Notes: a model not told the origin generated them from the sequence alone. A DNA stretch of 64,000 nt from Isoetes taiwanensis (GCA_021234155.1 JAJEKV010000028.1:13654134-13718133); one strand, 5' to 3'. Positions 36,509-48,697 are shown, counted from the stretch's first letter. Translations and numbers: made by a program.

Positions 36509-38167
36509 TTCCTCCTTCATCACATGTTTGAATAACATTCAGACCTTTTCTAAACTGTATAAACTTGCTTTCTGCTAAAGCTTTTGTAAATATGTCTGAG
36601 ATCTGTTCTGCAGTATTTATATATGCCATTTGAACATAACCTTTAGCTGCTAAATCCCTAATAAAGTGTATATTCAGCTCTATGTGCTTGGTTCGTTCAT
36701 GATCCACTGGATTTTTAACAATTGCTATGCAGCTTAAACTATCCGTTAGAATCTTTGTAGGCTCATTCTGGAAACAATTTAATTCACCTAACAGTCTCCT
36801 TAACCAAGTCACTTCTTTGGCTACTAAAGAAGATGCTGCATACTCTGCCTCAGCAGATGACATGGCAATAGCCTTTTGTTTTTTGCTTCTCCATTGTTAT
36901 AGGACCTCCACCTAAGAAGCTTGCATACCCTGAAGTAGATTTACGTGTGCTAATGTCTCCGCCCCAATCTGCATCACTGTATGCAATTAGTTTCAGATCA
37001 TCATTGCTGTACGTTATTCCATGTTCTGCTTCCCTTCAAGTACTTTAGTACTCTCTTCCCTGCCAACCAGTGATCTCTACTTGGGTTGTCAGACCTCCTG
37101 CTTAGGATGTTTACAATATAGGCAATGTCAGGGCGGGTGTTGTTTGCAAGATATAGTAGGTAGCCAATTAAGGCCCTATAAGGAACCTTTTCCATTTCCA
37201 ATGCTTCAGCCTCCGTCAATGGAACATCTGCAGTTAATCTATGACCAGGTACAACTGGAATTCTTACTGGATTTGCATCCTCTAGATTAAACCTTTTGAG
37301 CATATTCTGGATATGCCTGCTTTGTTTCAATTGTAGAGTCTTCTTTGACCTGGTTCTTATGACTTCAATTCCTAGGAAATGTTTAAGTTCTCCCATATCT
37401 GACATTTGAAACCTTCCATTTAATATTTCTTTGCATTTTTTCATACAATTAGAACTATTTGATGCCATAATGCAATCATCTACATAAAGGGCTATTATGC
37501 AGAACTCTTCTCCTGATTGAAACCTGTATAAATTGCCATCATTTTTCAATTTTTCAAATACCTGTTCCCTGAGAAAGTTATCCATGCATATGTATCATTC
37601 TCGTGGAGATTGTTTTAATCCATAAACTGCCCGGTTTTCTGTTTCAAATCCTGGCGGTGGTTTCATAAATACCTTTTCCTCTAGCTTTGCATTCAAAAAC
37701 GCTGTCTTTACATCCATGTGATGTAATTCCAAGTCCATTGCATTTGCCAAGCTGAGTAGTAATCTCAAGCTTGTCAGCTTTACAATCGGAGAGTAGGTTT
37801 CATTATAGTCCTTCCCCTTTTTCTGAGTATATCCTTGAGCAACAAGTCTTGCGTTATATCTTCTACTACCGTCTGCATTTGTTTTGATTTTGAATAGCCA
37901 TTTGCTTCCTATAACATTCTGATTTTTAGGGATGTCTACAGTTTCATAGGTCTGAGTGATGTGAAATGAGTTCAGTTCATCTTCCATGGCCTCAATCCAT
38001 TTATCTTTGTCTGCACATTCTAAGGCATCTTCAACTGTGTTTGGCAAAGTCATATCGTCCATAATTGCTAAAATTTGCTCATGTGAATACTCAAGTTGCT
38101 CTATTCTTTTACTTTTTCCAAGCTCATTTCTACCATATTCATTCGTATTAAATTTCAGATTCAACAT
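36489..38167 (-). pseudogene. Copia reverse transcriptase and RNase H
   Basis: RT starts with WIEAMEDELNSF, GSKWLFKIKT, ARLVAQGYTQ and MDVKTAFLNA, and reaches YGLKQSPRE. There a TGA at about 37601 stands where the family has Trp (PREW), an apparent TGG-to-TGA change. It continues from 37597: CIIALYVDDCIMAS (YVDD catalytic site) and HFLGIEVIRT. The frame breaks near 37010 at VLKYLKGSRTW. RNase H ends the protein (36863-36489): MSSAEAEYAASSLVAKEVTW, LTDSLSCIAIVKNP, ERTKHIELNIHFIRD, then the stop 27 bp before the LTR-adjacent tract. Confidence 0.92.
36509..36520 (-). promoter_or_regulatory. Polypurine tract
   Basis: Minus-strand GATGAAGGAGGAA directly abuts the 3' LTR and serves plus-strand priming. 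Confidence 0.8.
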
Positions 38168-38862
38168 ATGTCCTCCTTTTCTTAGTTTCCATTACTGCAT
38201 GCTTTTGAGAATCTATTTCTGCTTCATTCTGGCTGCCACAGTCAGTATCCTCATCACTTAAATTATCTTTCCCATCCTCATTATTAGTGCTGTTATCATT
38301 TGCTGCGGACATGTCCTCATTTGATTCATAGTCCGAGTAGAATTGTACCCCTTTTTTAGAGTTATGCTCTAACTCTTTAGCCTCTGACTTATTGAATCTA
38401 TCTTTGTATAAAACATTTTCATCAAATAAGACACCTCGGCTGATTGCTATCTGCTTAGTCTCTGGATTATATATCCTATATCCCTTAGACTCAGTGTCAT
38501 AGCCCACCAAGAACCCTACCTCTGCCTTATTATCTAGTTTCTTTCTGAGTTCCGTAGGCACATGGCTGTAGGCTAAAATAAGATTTGAACATGCTAAAGT
38601 CTACATCATCTTTAGAATTAGACCAAAGGTTTTGTGGAACATTACCTTGTAGTATAGCTGATGGTAACTTGTTCTGGATTAGAACAGCAGTCTTCAGAGC
38701 TTCTTCCCATAAATGGTTGGGCAGTCCACTATGTTTGATCATTGTCCTTACAGCGTCCATTATTGTCCTGTTCTTCCTTTCTGGAACACCATTTTGCTGG
38801 GGACTGTACCTGCAGGTCAGTTGCCTTTTGATACCATTTGTTTGACAAGTATTCCCCGCCAC
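38148..38862 (-). pseudogene. Copia integrase C-terminal half
   Basis: Two frames in succession. 38862-38530 carries CRYSPQQNGVPERKNRTI with the integrase catalytic Glu and LPNHLWEEALKTAVLIQNKL. 38561-38148 carries KAEVGFLVGYDTESKGYRIY and an acidic linker. Frameshifts lie near 38860 and 38550. Confidence 0.9.
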
Positions 38863-40606
38863 GGTCCGATCGAATGCATTTCACTTTTTTTCCAGTTTCT
38901 CTTTCAACTTCTGTCACAAAGTGTTTCAGAGCTATTAATGCTTGTGATTTTCTGTTAAGGCAGTAACAAGTACACTTCCTGCTATAATCATCGATGAAGG
39001 AGATGAAATATCTCTTACTGGTTCTGCTCCTTACATTCAAGGGCCCGCACAAGTCAGTGTGAATTAATTCTAATACATCCTTTGCTCGATGTTTGGCCTT
39101 TGCAAAAGGCAGCCTATTTAGCTTGCCAAGCATACATCCTTCACAAATAAATTTGTCCTTTTTTACATCCTTGCAATCAATCCATCCCTTTTGAGCCAAG
39201 TACTTGATGTTTTTGCAGTTTGTATGGGCCAGCCTGTTATGCCACAATTCAACATCATGAACATTTACTGAGTTTATGCTTTGATAAGTGGAGTTTTTCA
39301 TTTGAAACAAATTGCCACATCTCTTTGCCAAGAATTTTAATTCATTCCCAAAAAAGATCTTACATGCTTTAGAGTCAAAATTGACTCTATAACCTAGATC
39401 TACTAACTGACTAACCGAAATCATCAGATTCTTTATTATACTTGGAACACACAAAACATTCTCAACATCTATTATGTTGCCTTGTAGATCTGTCAGTTGC
39501 AGCAGGCCACTCCCCTCAATTGCTTGCAATTCTCCATTTCCAACTTGAACATTTCTCGTGTTTGCTTGCTTGATTTTCTTGAGAAGATCAGTAGATTGGA
39601 CTACTGATCTCTCAGCTCCACTATCAACTACAAATGTGTCATGCTTAGAATTAGCTCCCTTAAAATGATCAAGCACAGAAAATGTACAAGATACCTCATT
39701 TTCATCTTCAACTTCCTTTTCTGCTTGATCATGTTCTTGAGCAATGTGTATGCCTGCTGACCTCCTTCCTCCTCGACCCCTAGCTGCATTATTCCTTCCT
39801 CCTCTAGTGTCTTTCCCTTTTGCTCTCCCTCTCCCATAGTCTTTTGGTGAAGAACACTTTGCAGCCACATGGCCCTTGCCTCCACAGTTGTAGCAACTTA
39901 TATCATTGCAATTGAGTTTCGGGCAGTCACTCTTAAAATGCCCTGCTTCGTGACAGTAGTAACAGTTTCCCTTCCCTTTCTTAGCAGCATAAAGCACTTC
40001 AGTGGATTCTTCATAACCTTTAGTTATTTTCCTTTGTTCATATTCTGTTCTTAACACTCTCTCTGCCTCCTCTCGAATTTTGCTCATGTTTCTTATGAAT
40101 AAAGCCAACTGTTCATTATCAATGAGAGATCTAGAAATTTGTAGGACTTGGCTTTGCTCTGAAATGTTAACACCTGCTCCAGCTAAGTCTGCTATGATAT
40201 TATCAAAGTTATTGAAAAATTCAGAGACATCTCCATCATCTTGCAATTTTAGTCCTCTTAGCTCTTTTTCAAGTAGATCTATTTGTGAAGAAGACTTCTC
40301 TTCATATTGTTTTAACATAAAATTCCACCTCTCTCTTGGTGACTTGTTTCTAAGCTTGAGTCTGATAGTGGGACTCACCTTACAAGGGATAATACCCTGG
40401 GCTTCTTTTATTCGTGCATAACTTGTCCTTGCTGCTCCAGCACTCACCAGTATCCTTCCTGCACTTTCTTCACCTGCATTAGCATTAGCAGAATTAGCTG
40501 CCAGATTTACAGAGCTTTCTGACCTGGAGGCACTGTTAATCTCTGCATCTGCATTCTCTGGATCCACAAGATCCCACAAATCCTCAACTTCCAGAATGTG
40601 CTTCAC
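38729..40606 (-). pseudogene. Copia gag, protease and integrase N-terminal half
   Basis: A 625-codon frame. The gag region includes LRNKSPRERWNFMLKQYEEK and two CCHC knuckles, CYYCHEAGHFKSDC and CYNCGGKGHVAAKC, spaced by 10 residues. The protease active site is VVDSGAERSV. The GAG-pre-integrase zinc finger is H..H..C..C (ELWHNRLAHTN ... FICEGCMLGK). The integrase core begins HTDLCGP (first Asp), FISFIDDYSR, IRSDRGGEY (second Asp). After about 38865 this frame diverges and the true sequence continues in another. The start codon is probably further right or non-ATG in the window; the ORF begins MKHILEVEDLWDLVDP, a usual UBN2/gag start. Confidence 0.93.
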
Positions 40607-40707
40607 GGAGTCCTTCCAAACTTGGAACCTTTGAACACTTCAACTGTGCTCAACAAACTTGCACCAAATCTACTTGACATATTGAATGAAATCTTCAGAT
40701 ATGTCCT

Positions 40708-40719
40708 GCTCTGATACCA
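40708..40719 (-). promoter_or_regulatory. Primer-binding site, initiator tRNA-Met
   Basis: On the minus strand TGGTATCAGAGC begins just inside the 5' LTR end. It is the classic Copia primer site complementary to plant tRNA-iMet. Confidence 0.93.
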
Positions 40720-40720
40720 A

Positions 40721-41302
40721 TGTTAGGATAGTATCACACTCAAACAATTACAACTTGATTCATGCACAAATCATGATTTTATAGAACAAGGGGTCAGATA
40801 ATATTCATATGATATTTGATGTATCATATTTAGCATGAAATCAATAAACCATGGTATCTACAATAGCGAAATAACACAACTGGATTATTCACTAATGCAT
40901 CCGGAATGTCTCCACCTAGTGTAATTCGGCAGTCCCGACCCCCTTAGATCACAACCATCTGCAACCGAATTCCTCCTTTAATTATTTATAGAAGCAGCCC
41001 GACCGATTTGGAATCGGCATTCGATGCTTGCTCCATAGATAGTTTTGGCTCCAGGAATATTGCCTTCACCTCCTCGGGAGTTTATAGCAACTTAGAAATA
41101 GTTAATAGTAACGGTTAACCAGTAAACCATTAACCATTATAGTTGTAACCATTGCATTTTTTCTCCCCTTTGTTTGGCACTTCAATATGTGTCTTTCTGT
41201 GACTCTGTACATGTCTGTGTGCTGTATGATCTCCAAGCTGTGTAGCTCATATCCTCTTGTCAAAATATCTCACATGTGATGACTATTCTTCTATTCTCAA
41301 CA
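40721..41302 (-). repeat. Copia 5' LTR (582 bp)
   Basis: The longer of the two LTRs; promoter side for minus-strand transcription. Apart from the deletions in its partner only a few substitutions are visible. Confidence 0.95.
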
Positions 41303-41307
41303 TATTC

Positions 41308-41822
41308 TGCTAACTTTGCTCATATGGTCAGTGCTTGCTAACTTTGTTCATATGGTCAGTACTGTAGGAAATTCATATTGCGATTCTCGCATGCACTCCA
41401 ACTATGGCCTTATGTCCAACCATTGTAACCATTATGCCTCGAGTTATCCTTTTCCTAATATGCCAACCTTTTGGCACCTTTGTGCTTGCAGTCAAGTTCC
41501 AATTCCTGCAATCTCTCATGCCCTGTAGCCTATCATATTTTTACATGACTCATGTACGTCATAGTTAGTCAAAAGCCTAACATTTAAGCAACCTTATACA
41601 AGCCACTCGAACCTTACATTCGACATGCATACATGCCACATGTCGTTTTCCTTGGAAATATATCCCTGTTTCATGCATATACATTTTGCTCTGCCATTGC
41701 CATCAGGTTTAAATTTATGCAATCACCATCATGGCTTATGGCTACATGTCATGGTCTATATACAATCATACTTTTGCCTCATTTGTCTTTACACCACATC
41801 ATTTGCATTCCACATTATTCCC
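41308..41822. other. Right flank of the Copia insertion
   Basis: Contains a 30-bp tandem duplication (GCTAACTTTG(C/T)TCATATGGTC) at 41310-41370 and ends in an A22 tract at 41823-41844. No gene seen. Confidence 0.5.
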
Positions 41823-41921
41823 AAAAAAAAAAAAAAAAAAAAAACCTTTAGACCTGTACAAACAGACCTTCTACCTTTTCAAGACCTTTTGCAAAGACCT
41901 TGTCAAGGTACAATTTGCAGC

Positions 41922-41955
41922 CCTAAGTTGAAAACCAGGTGTATTTCAACTTAGG
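41922..41955 (-). ncRNA. 3'-end hairpin, copy A
   Basis: CCTAAGTTGAAA and TTTCAACTTAGG form a perfect 12-bp stem with a 10-nt loop. The same position in F, C and E has a stem of different sequence. Confidence 0.7.
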
Positions 41956-42207
41956 CCATAACATGGTTACATTTCTTAATAAAGTAAGACAATAAGTGGA
42001 AAGAATACCATAAAAACTTTTTTCCAAAAAGGACATAGATACAAGATAAGATAACTGATCTACAGAATCCGAGTAATAATATTAAATATCATTTCTGCCA
42101 AAGTCAGCAATACAATGATCTTTATCAAATATTAAAAACAACTAGACCACAAGCAAAATTCCAAATGACATGGTCCAGAGATACTTCAGCATTGTTCTCA
42201 TACCCTT

Positions 42208-42580
42208 CAAAGTTGCCCAGCATATGATCAAATCCGGACGCGCTATGCTGAGTTGGTCAGGCCTGGCCAGCCGCTACATGTGACATTGAGCACGGCATCC
42301 GTACGGATGCTAGGATCATACCTTCAGGAGGTCATGGACATGCGAGATCAGCTATGTCCTCGGGCACGCACTTGACATGTACATACACATTTATTTCACG
42401 ATGATGTAAACTTGTACAGTTTGACAGCATTCTTATTACTGCCACGGTTTTTCCCTCGAAAACCCTTCGGGGCGAGGGTTTTTTAACCCGGACAGTAATA
42501 AGTTTGCTGCGCTCCTTCTGGGTCCCATAGGCCGATTGGTCTCAGTGGACGATAAAAAAACTATTCTATTCTATTCTATT
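42208..42580 (+). mobile_element. LINE 3' fragment with (TATTC)n tail
   Basis: Inserted between GCATTGTTCT and TCCATTTCC, which are contiguous in block B at 50350. The 3' part CCACGGTTTTTCCCTCGAAA..GGGTCCCATAGGCCGATTGG.., GGACGATAAAA matches, inverted, the 3' end of the LINE at 45250-48598. It ends in (CTATT)n. Confidence 0.88.
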
Positions 42581-42645
42581 CTTCCATTTCCAAGTCTTGT
42601 AAGCTTATCCAAACTTGAACGATTTTGAAAAACATAAACAGGAGC

Positions 42646-42737
42646 AAGAAATCCCGTTACCTGCAGTGAAACCAGAGGACAATTAGCCTAAGAAGGGTAA
42701 GAGCCTAAGTCACTAGCAGGTAAGCTACGGATTTCTT
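42646..42737 (-). ncRNA. Structured RNA motif, copy A
   Basis: Outer stem AAGAAATCC (42646-42654) / GGATTTCTT (42729-42737), 9 bp perfect. Inner stem TTACCTGC (42657-42664) / GCAGGTAA (42716-42723), 8 bp perfect. An adjoining GGGC-TTATC-GCCC hairpin lies at 42738-42750. Confidence 0.7.
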
Positions 42738-43929
42738 GGGCTTATCGCCCTTCACCTTAAATGTTTATCTTTAAACAAAGTAGCCAAATGAGTTTTATTT
42801 CAGAATAACCTATGGTCTCAGCATTAATAAAAAGCAGGAATATAACTTTTAGCATGCCATAAAACCCTTAGGTCTATTATACTCTTACGGTAAGGCCCCT
42901 TGTAGCCATAATCAGTAGGTACGTTTCTGCCCTATAATCAAAGTGTGAGGAAATTCAGAAACAATGACACTTCTTAGAACCAAAATAATCCTATTGGTAT
43001 AACATATCCAATAAAACAAAACTACGATAAATAGTTCGGGCACAAAGCCGACAAACAAGTTATGTAATCGTATTATGACTATGCAAAGATGTCAAAATGA
43101 CTCCATATGACATGTACTTAAATGACAATATGAGAACAACCAAAAAACGACATAGGCTGTAAAACATTACTAACAAATCGTACATCACTCAAAAGTTAAG
43201 CAATACTTTACTTATGCAACTGGCTTTAATGTCAATGCACCAAGATATCTAAGCAACATGCCAAATAAACTTTCCTAAGCTCCTTATAATTTAAATACTT
43301 TCAATGGCCCTCCAATCGCCAAATACCCTGCTTTGCAAAATTTGGATCTGGGGTCAACTTCGAGGAGAACAACCTCACTCCATATCTAACCATAACTATA
43401 AATACAGCAGCAAGCATTAATCGGGTACTAGATCGGGACTCTATTATGTAGTCCGGTACCTTGCAAGACACTAAATCTTAGTTTAGGCCAACAAATTAAG
43501 GTCCAAAGAACAACTAAAGTTGGGAACAAGCCGATTATCATAAATGGCGAAGCGGATATAAATACAAAGAGCAGATCATTATCTACATAAGAGTAAATGG
43601 TTAGGATATTAATATCATCAAGTAACAATATGTTATATACCTCAGATCTGAAAAACCATACAAATTATAACCACTATTTCAGTCATGAAGATGAAAATTA
43701 TAGCCAATAAATGTAAAGAGTGACCAGATCCGGAAAGGAGATTAACATCAAAGTATCTAGATTAATATTACATCCCTGAATAAGGGCAAACAACTACAAT
43801 TATATCCATGAAGGGCAAGTAAGATTTTCGAGAAAATATTGCCTAAGGTTCCAACCCGATTAGAAGATCTTTGGAGTGTCCATAATTTGAGAAGTCTGGC
43901 GGTAAACATTTATCGTGGGAATAGCTTTG

Positions 43930-44217
43930 CTAGTACCTTCCCCAACATCGGGATTGTCCACGGTAAAAACCTTGTCGGATCCCTTTTTGTGCGGTGCTTG
44001 CTAATTCACTCCCCTTAACGCAAATTCTCGGGGCTTTTACAATAGAGACATACTCCTTATCAAGAGCCAGTGCACGACAATTGCATTTCTTTGCCACTAC
44101 TTTTTGAGGAATGAGAATGGCTTCATCTTTTGGCAGCATTAGCCTCCTTGCGGTTTCCTCCTCAATTCTTCTTACGGTAGCCATGTTTAGATCACCTTTC
44201 TTACGGCCCATGCCCAT
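43930..44217 (-). pseudogene. ORF1 (GRKKGDLN protein), copy A, frame broken
   Basis: Starts MGMGRKKGDLNMATVRRIEE at 44217 and shifts repeatedly relative to block B's uninterrupted ORF. Each shift coincides with a CAG/CTG in B that is altered in A, so the breakage may be a sequencing artefact and not mutation. Confidence 0.7.
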
Positions 44218-45249
44218 GCCCAACCCTAGTGGGATTGGACAACAAGATGCAAATGACGAACAAACTGGGCGGTAGAATCCTCATTCATTCGCTATATAAA
44301 GACATATTACAGGTCCATTTTCTAATGCACTTGTTACCGTCGTCCTACAAAGAACTAGCACGCGATTGCATACACGGAGGCCAAGACCGGTTCGGTACCC
44401 ATTCAGAATGCTTTTTTTTTTTTCCTTTTTTTTAGCAACCGTAAAGCTTTTTTTTCCACCAACGATTATCCGCAACCCTAATTTTCAGAGTTGTAATACT
44501 ATGAACATGAAATTTCGTATTTTCCTGTTACACCATAAAGAACCACTAATATTTTTATGAGAGAACCATAGTCGACCTTGTCCAAAAAGGTGGATCCTCA
44601 AAATTAATCTTGCTCACATTAAATGGTGTACAACGTGCACAATTTATTCTCTTGCCTTACTTTTGAATAGGAAAAGGGCAAACTAGTTCTCAATATGCAA
44701 AAAGCATTAGGCACTTTAATTGCAAGCCACCCAAAGATATCGCATGAACATGCAAGTCAAAAGTGGCCTACATGCAATGCATGATGAGAGAATTGCATGC
44801 ATGTTGTAGAGGAAAACAATTTCCTCCCATAACCACACAACATAAATTTACTGGTTATGTAAGTGGTCGCTTATATGTAAAACATCTCAAAATTGATGAA
44901 TACCAATTACATTTCTTAGCTAGCAAAAGTGATATGCATAAATACCAATTTTTCTATTGAGACATACCTTAAGGTGTAGACTTTCATGAAATAAACTCCC
45001 ATTAGCAATTAAAAATTACTATCCAAGGGCTCACAGCATTGACAATCTTAATATTGCGACCATATTTTTGCCATAACCTGCACCCTAAAAAAGCAAGTTA
45101 CTTCGACTTTTACGCATTTGTACACAAGATTTAATCTCTTCTCCACAGCCCATATAGTTAACTATCCCACATAATGTGTAAAGAGCCTGGCAATCACAAG
45201 TCCACATATTTAGATCTACAACTTACAGATACCATACCTTTGTTTTTAG

Positions 45250-48200
45250 GAAGGAAGGAAGGAAGGAAGGTACTTTTATCGTCCACGGAGACCAATCGGT
45301 CTATGGGACCCAATACAAAAAAAGCAAGCGGATTCTTGCCGGATTAAAAACCCGCCGGAAAGATTTTCGAGGGAAAAACCGTGGCGACAATCAGCCTGCC
45401 GACAAAGCTGTGCTAATCATATAAAATGCGAAACATCCCAATATATACTGATCATGCACGACCCGTAGTGCCTCATCACCCGGACAGCCGGGCGGGGGCA
45501 AATGTGACCTCGCGGGTCCAATACCTCGGATGTATGACCCAGGAACGCATCTTGGCGGTGTGTTCATCGGCAAATGCAAGGGCAACGCCCGGCCGTACTA
45601 AGGGGCGTATCGCCCGGATCGGTGAACACCGGGCAACTCTGGAAAGTGTGAGACTCATCCTCAATGGCACCCGTTTGGACAAAGAGCCGAGCTTTATGTC
45701 GTGGCGGGGGCTCCCCAATCCACCGCCCGCCTCGATGCGAAGATGGTGGGCACCAATGCCGAATGGAGGCAATGAGTCTGCGCTTTTCGGGCATTTGGGA
45801 AAGCGGTAGAGCTGTGGGCCGGGCTAACACGGGGTTGATGTGCTCCTTGTAATGGGCCATTTTGACCTGCTCTAGAGCAATGGGGTCCCGAGCTTGCCAA
45901 GGAAACAAGCATCTAGGTACTCCGCAGGCTATCACGATCGGGCCATTGCGCCCGGTGTGCGCATCTGTGCTCCGACGTTCCATCTGGGCGAACCACCGAT
46001 CTCTCTTACCCCTCCAACAGGCCCTAAGTCGCTGCGGACTCATGGCCACAAGTGTAAGCCAGTCGCGGGGCCGAGCATCACCCATAGTAACCACTTTCGA
46101 AAATAGGCGATGTGTCTATCAAAGGGCTGCAGCTGAAGCGGCAAGAATCGATTTCTGCGGCAGAATCGATAGGGAGGCTGAAGGTTTCACCCAAGTGCCC
46201 GTGCCAAAAATGCCATACGCACTGCTCCAAGTCATTCGAATTGCCAAAGAGGCGGGGGCCCCAAACCTCGACCCGTCTGAAGGGCAATTTCGACCGGTGC
46301 GGAACAGATGTATTGATGGCCCCAATCATATAGCTCTGCACGGTATTTGTTGCATGGCATAAAAGCTTTCGGCTACTTGTCACCCATAGCGGATAGATAG
46401 CGCCTCCAGCCCGAGGCGGGGAGGGGAACTCCACCCTAGGTACTTGTAGGTGGGCGTGGCGTCCGCAGTATCCCCGATATGTGAGTCGCGGGAGGCATGG
46501 GGTGGCGTGAAGAGGATATGAGAACCACCCCGGTCTTGGCGGATTGAGACGCCAAGATGTCTCAGAAGTAGCGACAAAATGTGTCTAGGGCATCCGGTGA
46601 GACCGCATAGCTTACGGGGTGTGGGCCAGCAGCCAACATCGTCCGCGATAGATGGCCGGGCGGATGACACGGGTGCAAAAGCCGTATGCCATCCCCCCAT
46701 GCTCGAAGCGAGGGCTTTAAGCGATCAATGTAGAGGCCAAAAGTGTTGGCGAGTGGGGGGCAACCTGCCCGGACCGATACTCTTGGTGAATGCTTGGCCC
46801 GTCCGGCTGCATCCCGCCAAAACAACTCTCATACAACCCGTATATGGCATTACGCGCGACAGCGGTACGGGAGCCCCAGCTGACGCATCCTAGCCCACTT
46901 TTCGGGGGACCCGTATCAAAAGCCTTTTGGCGGTCCCAAAGCAGCAATACAAGTCCACCCGATGATTCCGAATTTTGTTTTCAATCAGTGCCAGCGGCGT
47001 AAAGATATGGTCAATCGTTGAGTGGCGGGTCGAAAGCACTGTGTGAGGGCCTCGCCCGCCGGTCAATCGGCTGCTCGAGAATGCCGACCAACGGTTTGGC
47101 AAATACCGAAGCCCCGACCATGATCGTCCGAATTGGCGCGGGGCGGTGGGTCGCCGGGCCTTGTGAATGGGAACAACCCCGCTTGGGTCCATTGTGGGAA
47201 ACCCTCCCCGCAATGCTCTGTTGAGCAGGGGTAGTGAGGACCCGGCACAAGCGGCCGCCACGCCCCACTTGAGTAACTTCTACCGCAGATACCATCGAGG
47301 TGGTGCCTTCCCATTAGCTAGCCGTTCGCGAGGCCCTCCTCAACATCCTCGCCCACGAGAACCAATGGGGGCCATCCCTGGGGGTATGGGCGCACGCGTC
47401 CTGGCGGGTCATAGAGTCTGCTGCAAGTACCTTTTGTTCCCACCGCCCGGGTGTGATGTCCCCCGTAGGGTCGGGCTGGCCTTGAAGCACTCAAGCGCCA
47501 AAAGGTTCGAGGATGAGTGTCCAGCAGGCCGAACATCTCCCCCGATGCTTGGCAAGGTACGGCGCCTTTGTGTCCTTCCGGATGGGCGCCAAGATCTGGT
47601 GGTGGCCCGTAGCGGGTACCGGATCCGAAATGTGGAAGCTGCCGCTGCGTTCTTCTGATCGCATCAAACCATCGGATTCTGGAATGTTGTTAGCCGAGCG
47701 CGGCGCGATGGGGGTCCGCCAAAAGCACACATCCGGCCGCATCCGTAATAGCGAAGTCACCGGTGCATCTGTTGCTCTAGTGTGGAGGTGCCCGAATTGC
47801 GGGAGGGCGTCCATGAGCATCTCGGCGTAGTCCTCTGCCCGCTCATAATCAAGTCTCAACCGAGGACGGCGAGGGGTGGCATAGTGGGGGTTCGGCGGTG
47901 GCCGCCAAACCAGTCCAAATAAAGTGGGAGGTGATCCGAGTCGACCTCCTCATCCCCAGTATGCGTGCCCCACGAGGAAACGCATCGATGAGATGCATAT
48001 CTTGGCGCAACTACAAGCACATAGTCCACCACACTAGACCCTCCCCCGATTGTCACATGCGCATGTGCACTTGGGCGGTGAATCGGCCCCTTTGGAAAGG
48101 CCATTGCAAATTATCAAGTCAAAATGCCACATAGCGGGAGCAACATGCTCGCCAAAGCGAGTGACCCGGTCGTCATCCGACCCACGTGGCGGGGCTACTT

Positions 48201-48598
48201 CGGCTTGGCGTAGCGTAGCCAGGACATCGTCGGCCCGAGGGGGTCAAGTCGCATGGGCCGCTCTACTCTGTCAGATTGCATTGAAATCTCCAGGGCGACC
48301 CTACCCAGCTAGCGATCTTTCTTTGTATGTCATCATATAGATCGACATACGGGTCCATCCTATCCGCATCGGGGTGGCTGCGATAGAAGGTGCTGTCTGC
48401 GTGAGGGAAATAACGTGACGTAAAAAGAGGGTTGCCACCGGTATTATGCACGAACCCGAAGAACCGGTTGCGGTCATGTCAATGCGTCTTCACGGAGGGT
48501 AACAAATGTGCCAAGGTTGTCCGGTAGTAGCAAGCCACTCCCCCATGACCCCGCTGTCCTGTACAGGTATTGAAGACCGAGAAATGTTGGTAACCTGG
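45250..48598 (-). mobile_element. LINE (APE-RT) inserted in block A, (CCTT)n tail, reading frame shattered
   Basis: GC-rich block with no hidden host gene: minus-strand frames spell a LINE polyprotein in order. An endonuclease part contains VDYVLVVAPR and DSDHLPLYLDW (SDH motif, about 47905-48035). A linker reads RLDYERAEDYAEMLMDAL. The RT has VVPIHKA, HSTIDHIFTPLALIENKIR, KAFDT (motif A), GCPPLANTFGLYID-like motif B, then DALDTFCR and TYKYLG. The C-terminal region has a Cys/His cluster (DESHTFQSCPVF, about 45620). Almost every module is in a different frame. The 3' end is GGACGATAAAAGTA(CCTT)n at 45252-45275. The empty site is intact in block B (TTTGTTTTTAGG|GCCAATCCC at about 53015). The N-terminus seems short, so it may be 5'-truncated. 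Confidence 0.85.
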
Positions 48599-48697
48599 GC
48601 CAATCCCTCAGGTGTAAGGTTATATAGTATTTTTATCATAGCAACCTGCATTGAATGCCTCAAGTTACGCATAAAAATCTCCATCATTACTTATAAT

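Larger units (their letters stand above)
36070..41302 (-). mobile_element. Ty1/Copia LTR retrotransposon with 5-bp TSD
   Basis: TG...CA long terminal repeats at 36070-36508 and 40721-41302, flanked by TATTC at 36065-36069 and 41303-41307. Minus-strand order: 5' LTR (right), primer site matching initiator tRNA-Met, gag-protease-integrase-RT-RNase H, polypurine tract, 3' LTR (left). Integrase before RT is the Copia order. Coding is broken in several places, so it is not autonomous now. The left LTR is shorter through three internal deletions. Confidence 0.96.
41841..48697 (-). repeat. Direct-repeat block A (interrupted copy)
   Basis: Same sequence and orientation as block B (49499-53119), but with a 373-bp LINE-tail insertion (42208-42580) and a 3.35-kb LINE (45250-48598). 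Without them it is about 3.1 kb. It contains the structured motif, ORF1 and the hairpin near the T-rich end (41922-41955). From about 43020 on, differences from B fall at CAG/CTG triplets. Confidence 0.93.

Noticed and set aside
45420-48590. GC-rich island with many overlapping ORFs, looking like bacterial DNA or contamination
   Set aside because: Minus-strand frames spell LINE endonuclease and RT modules in order, and block B provides the exact empty site.
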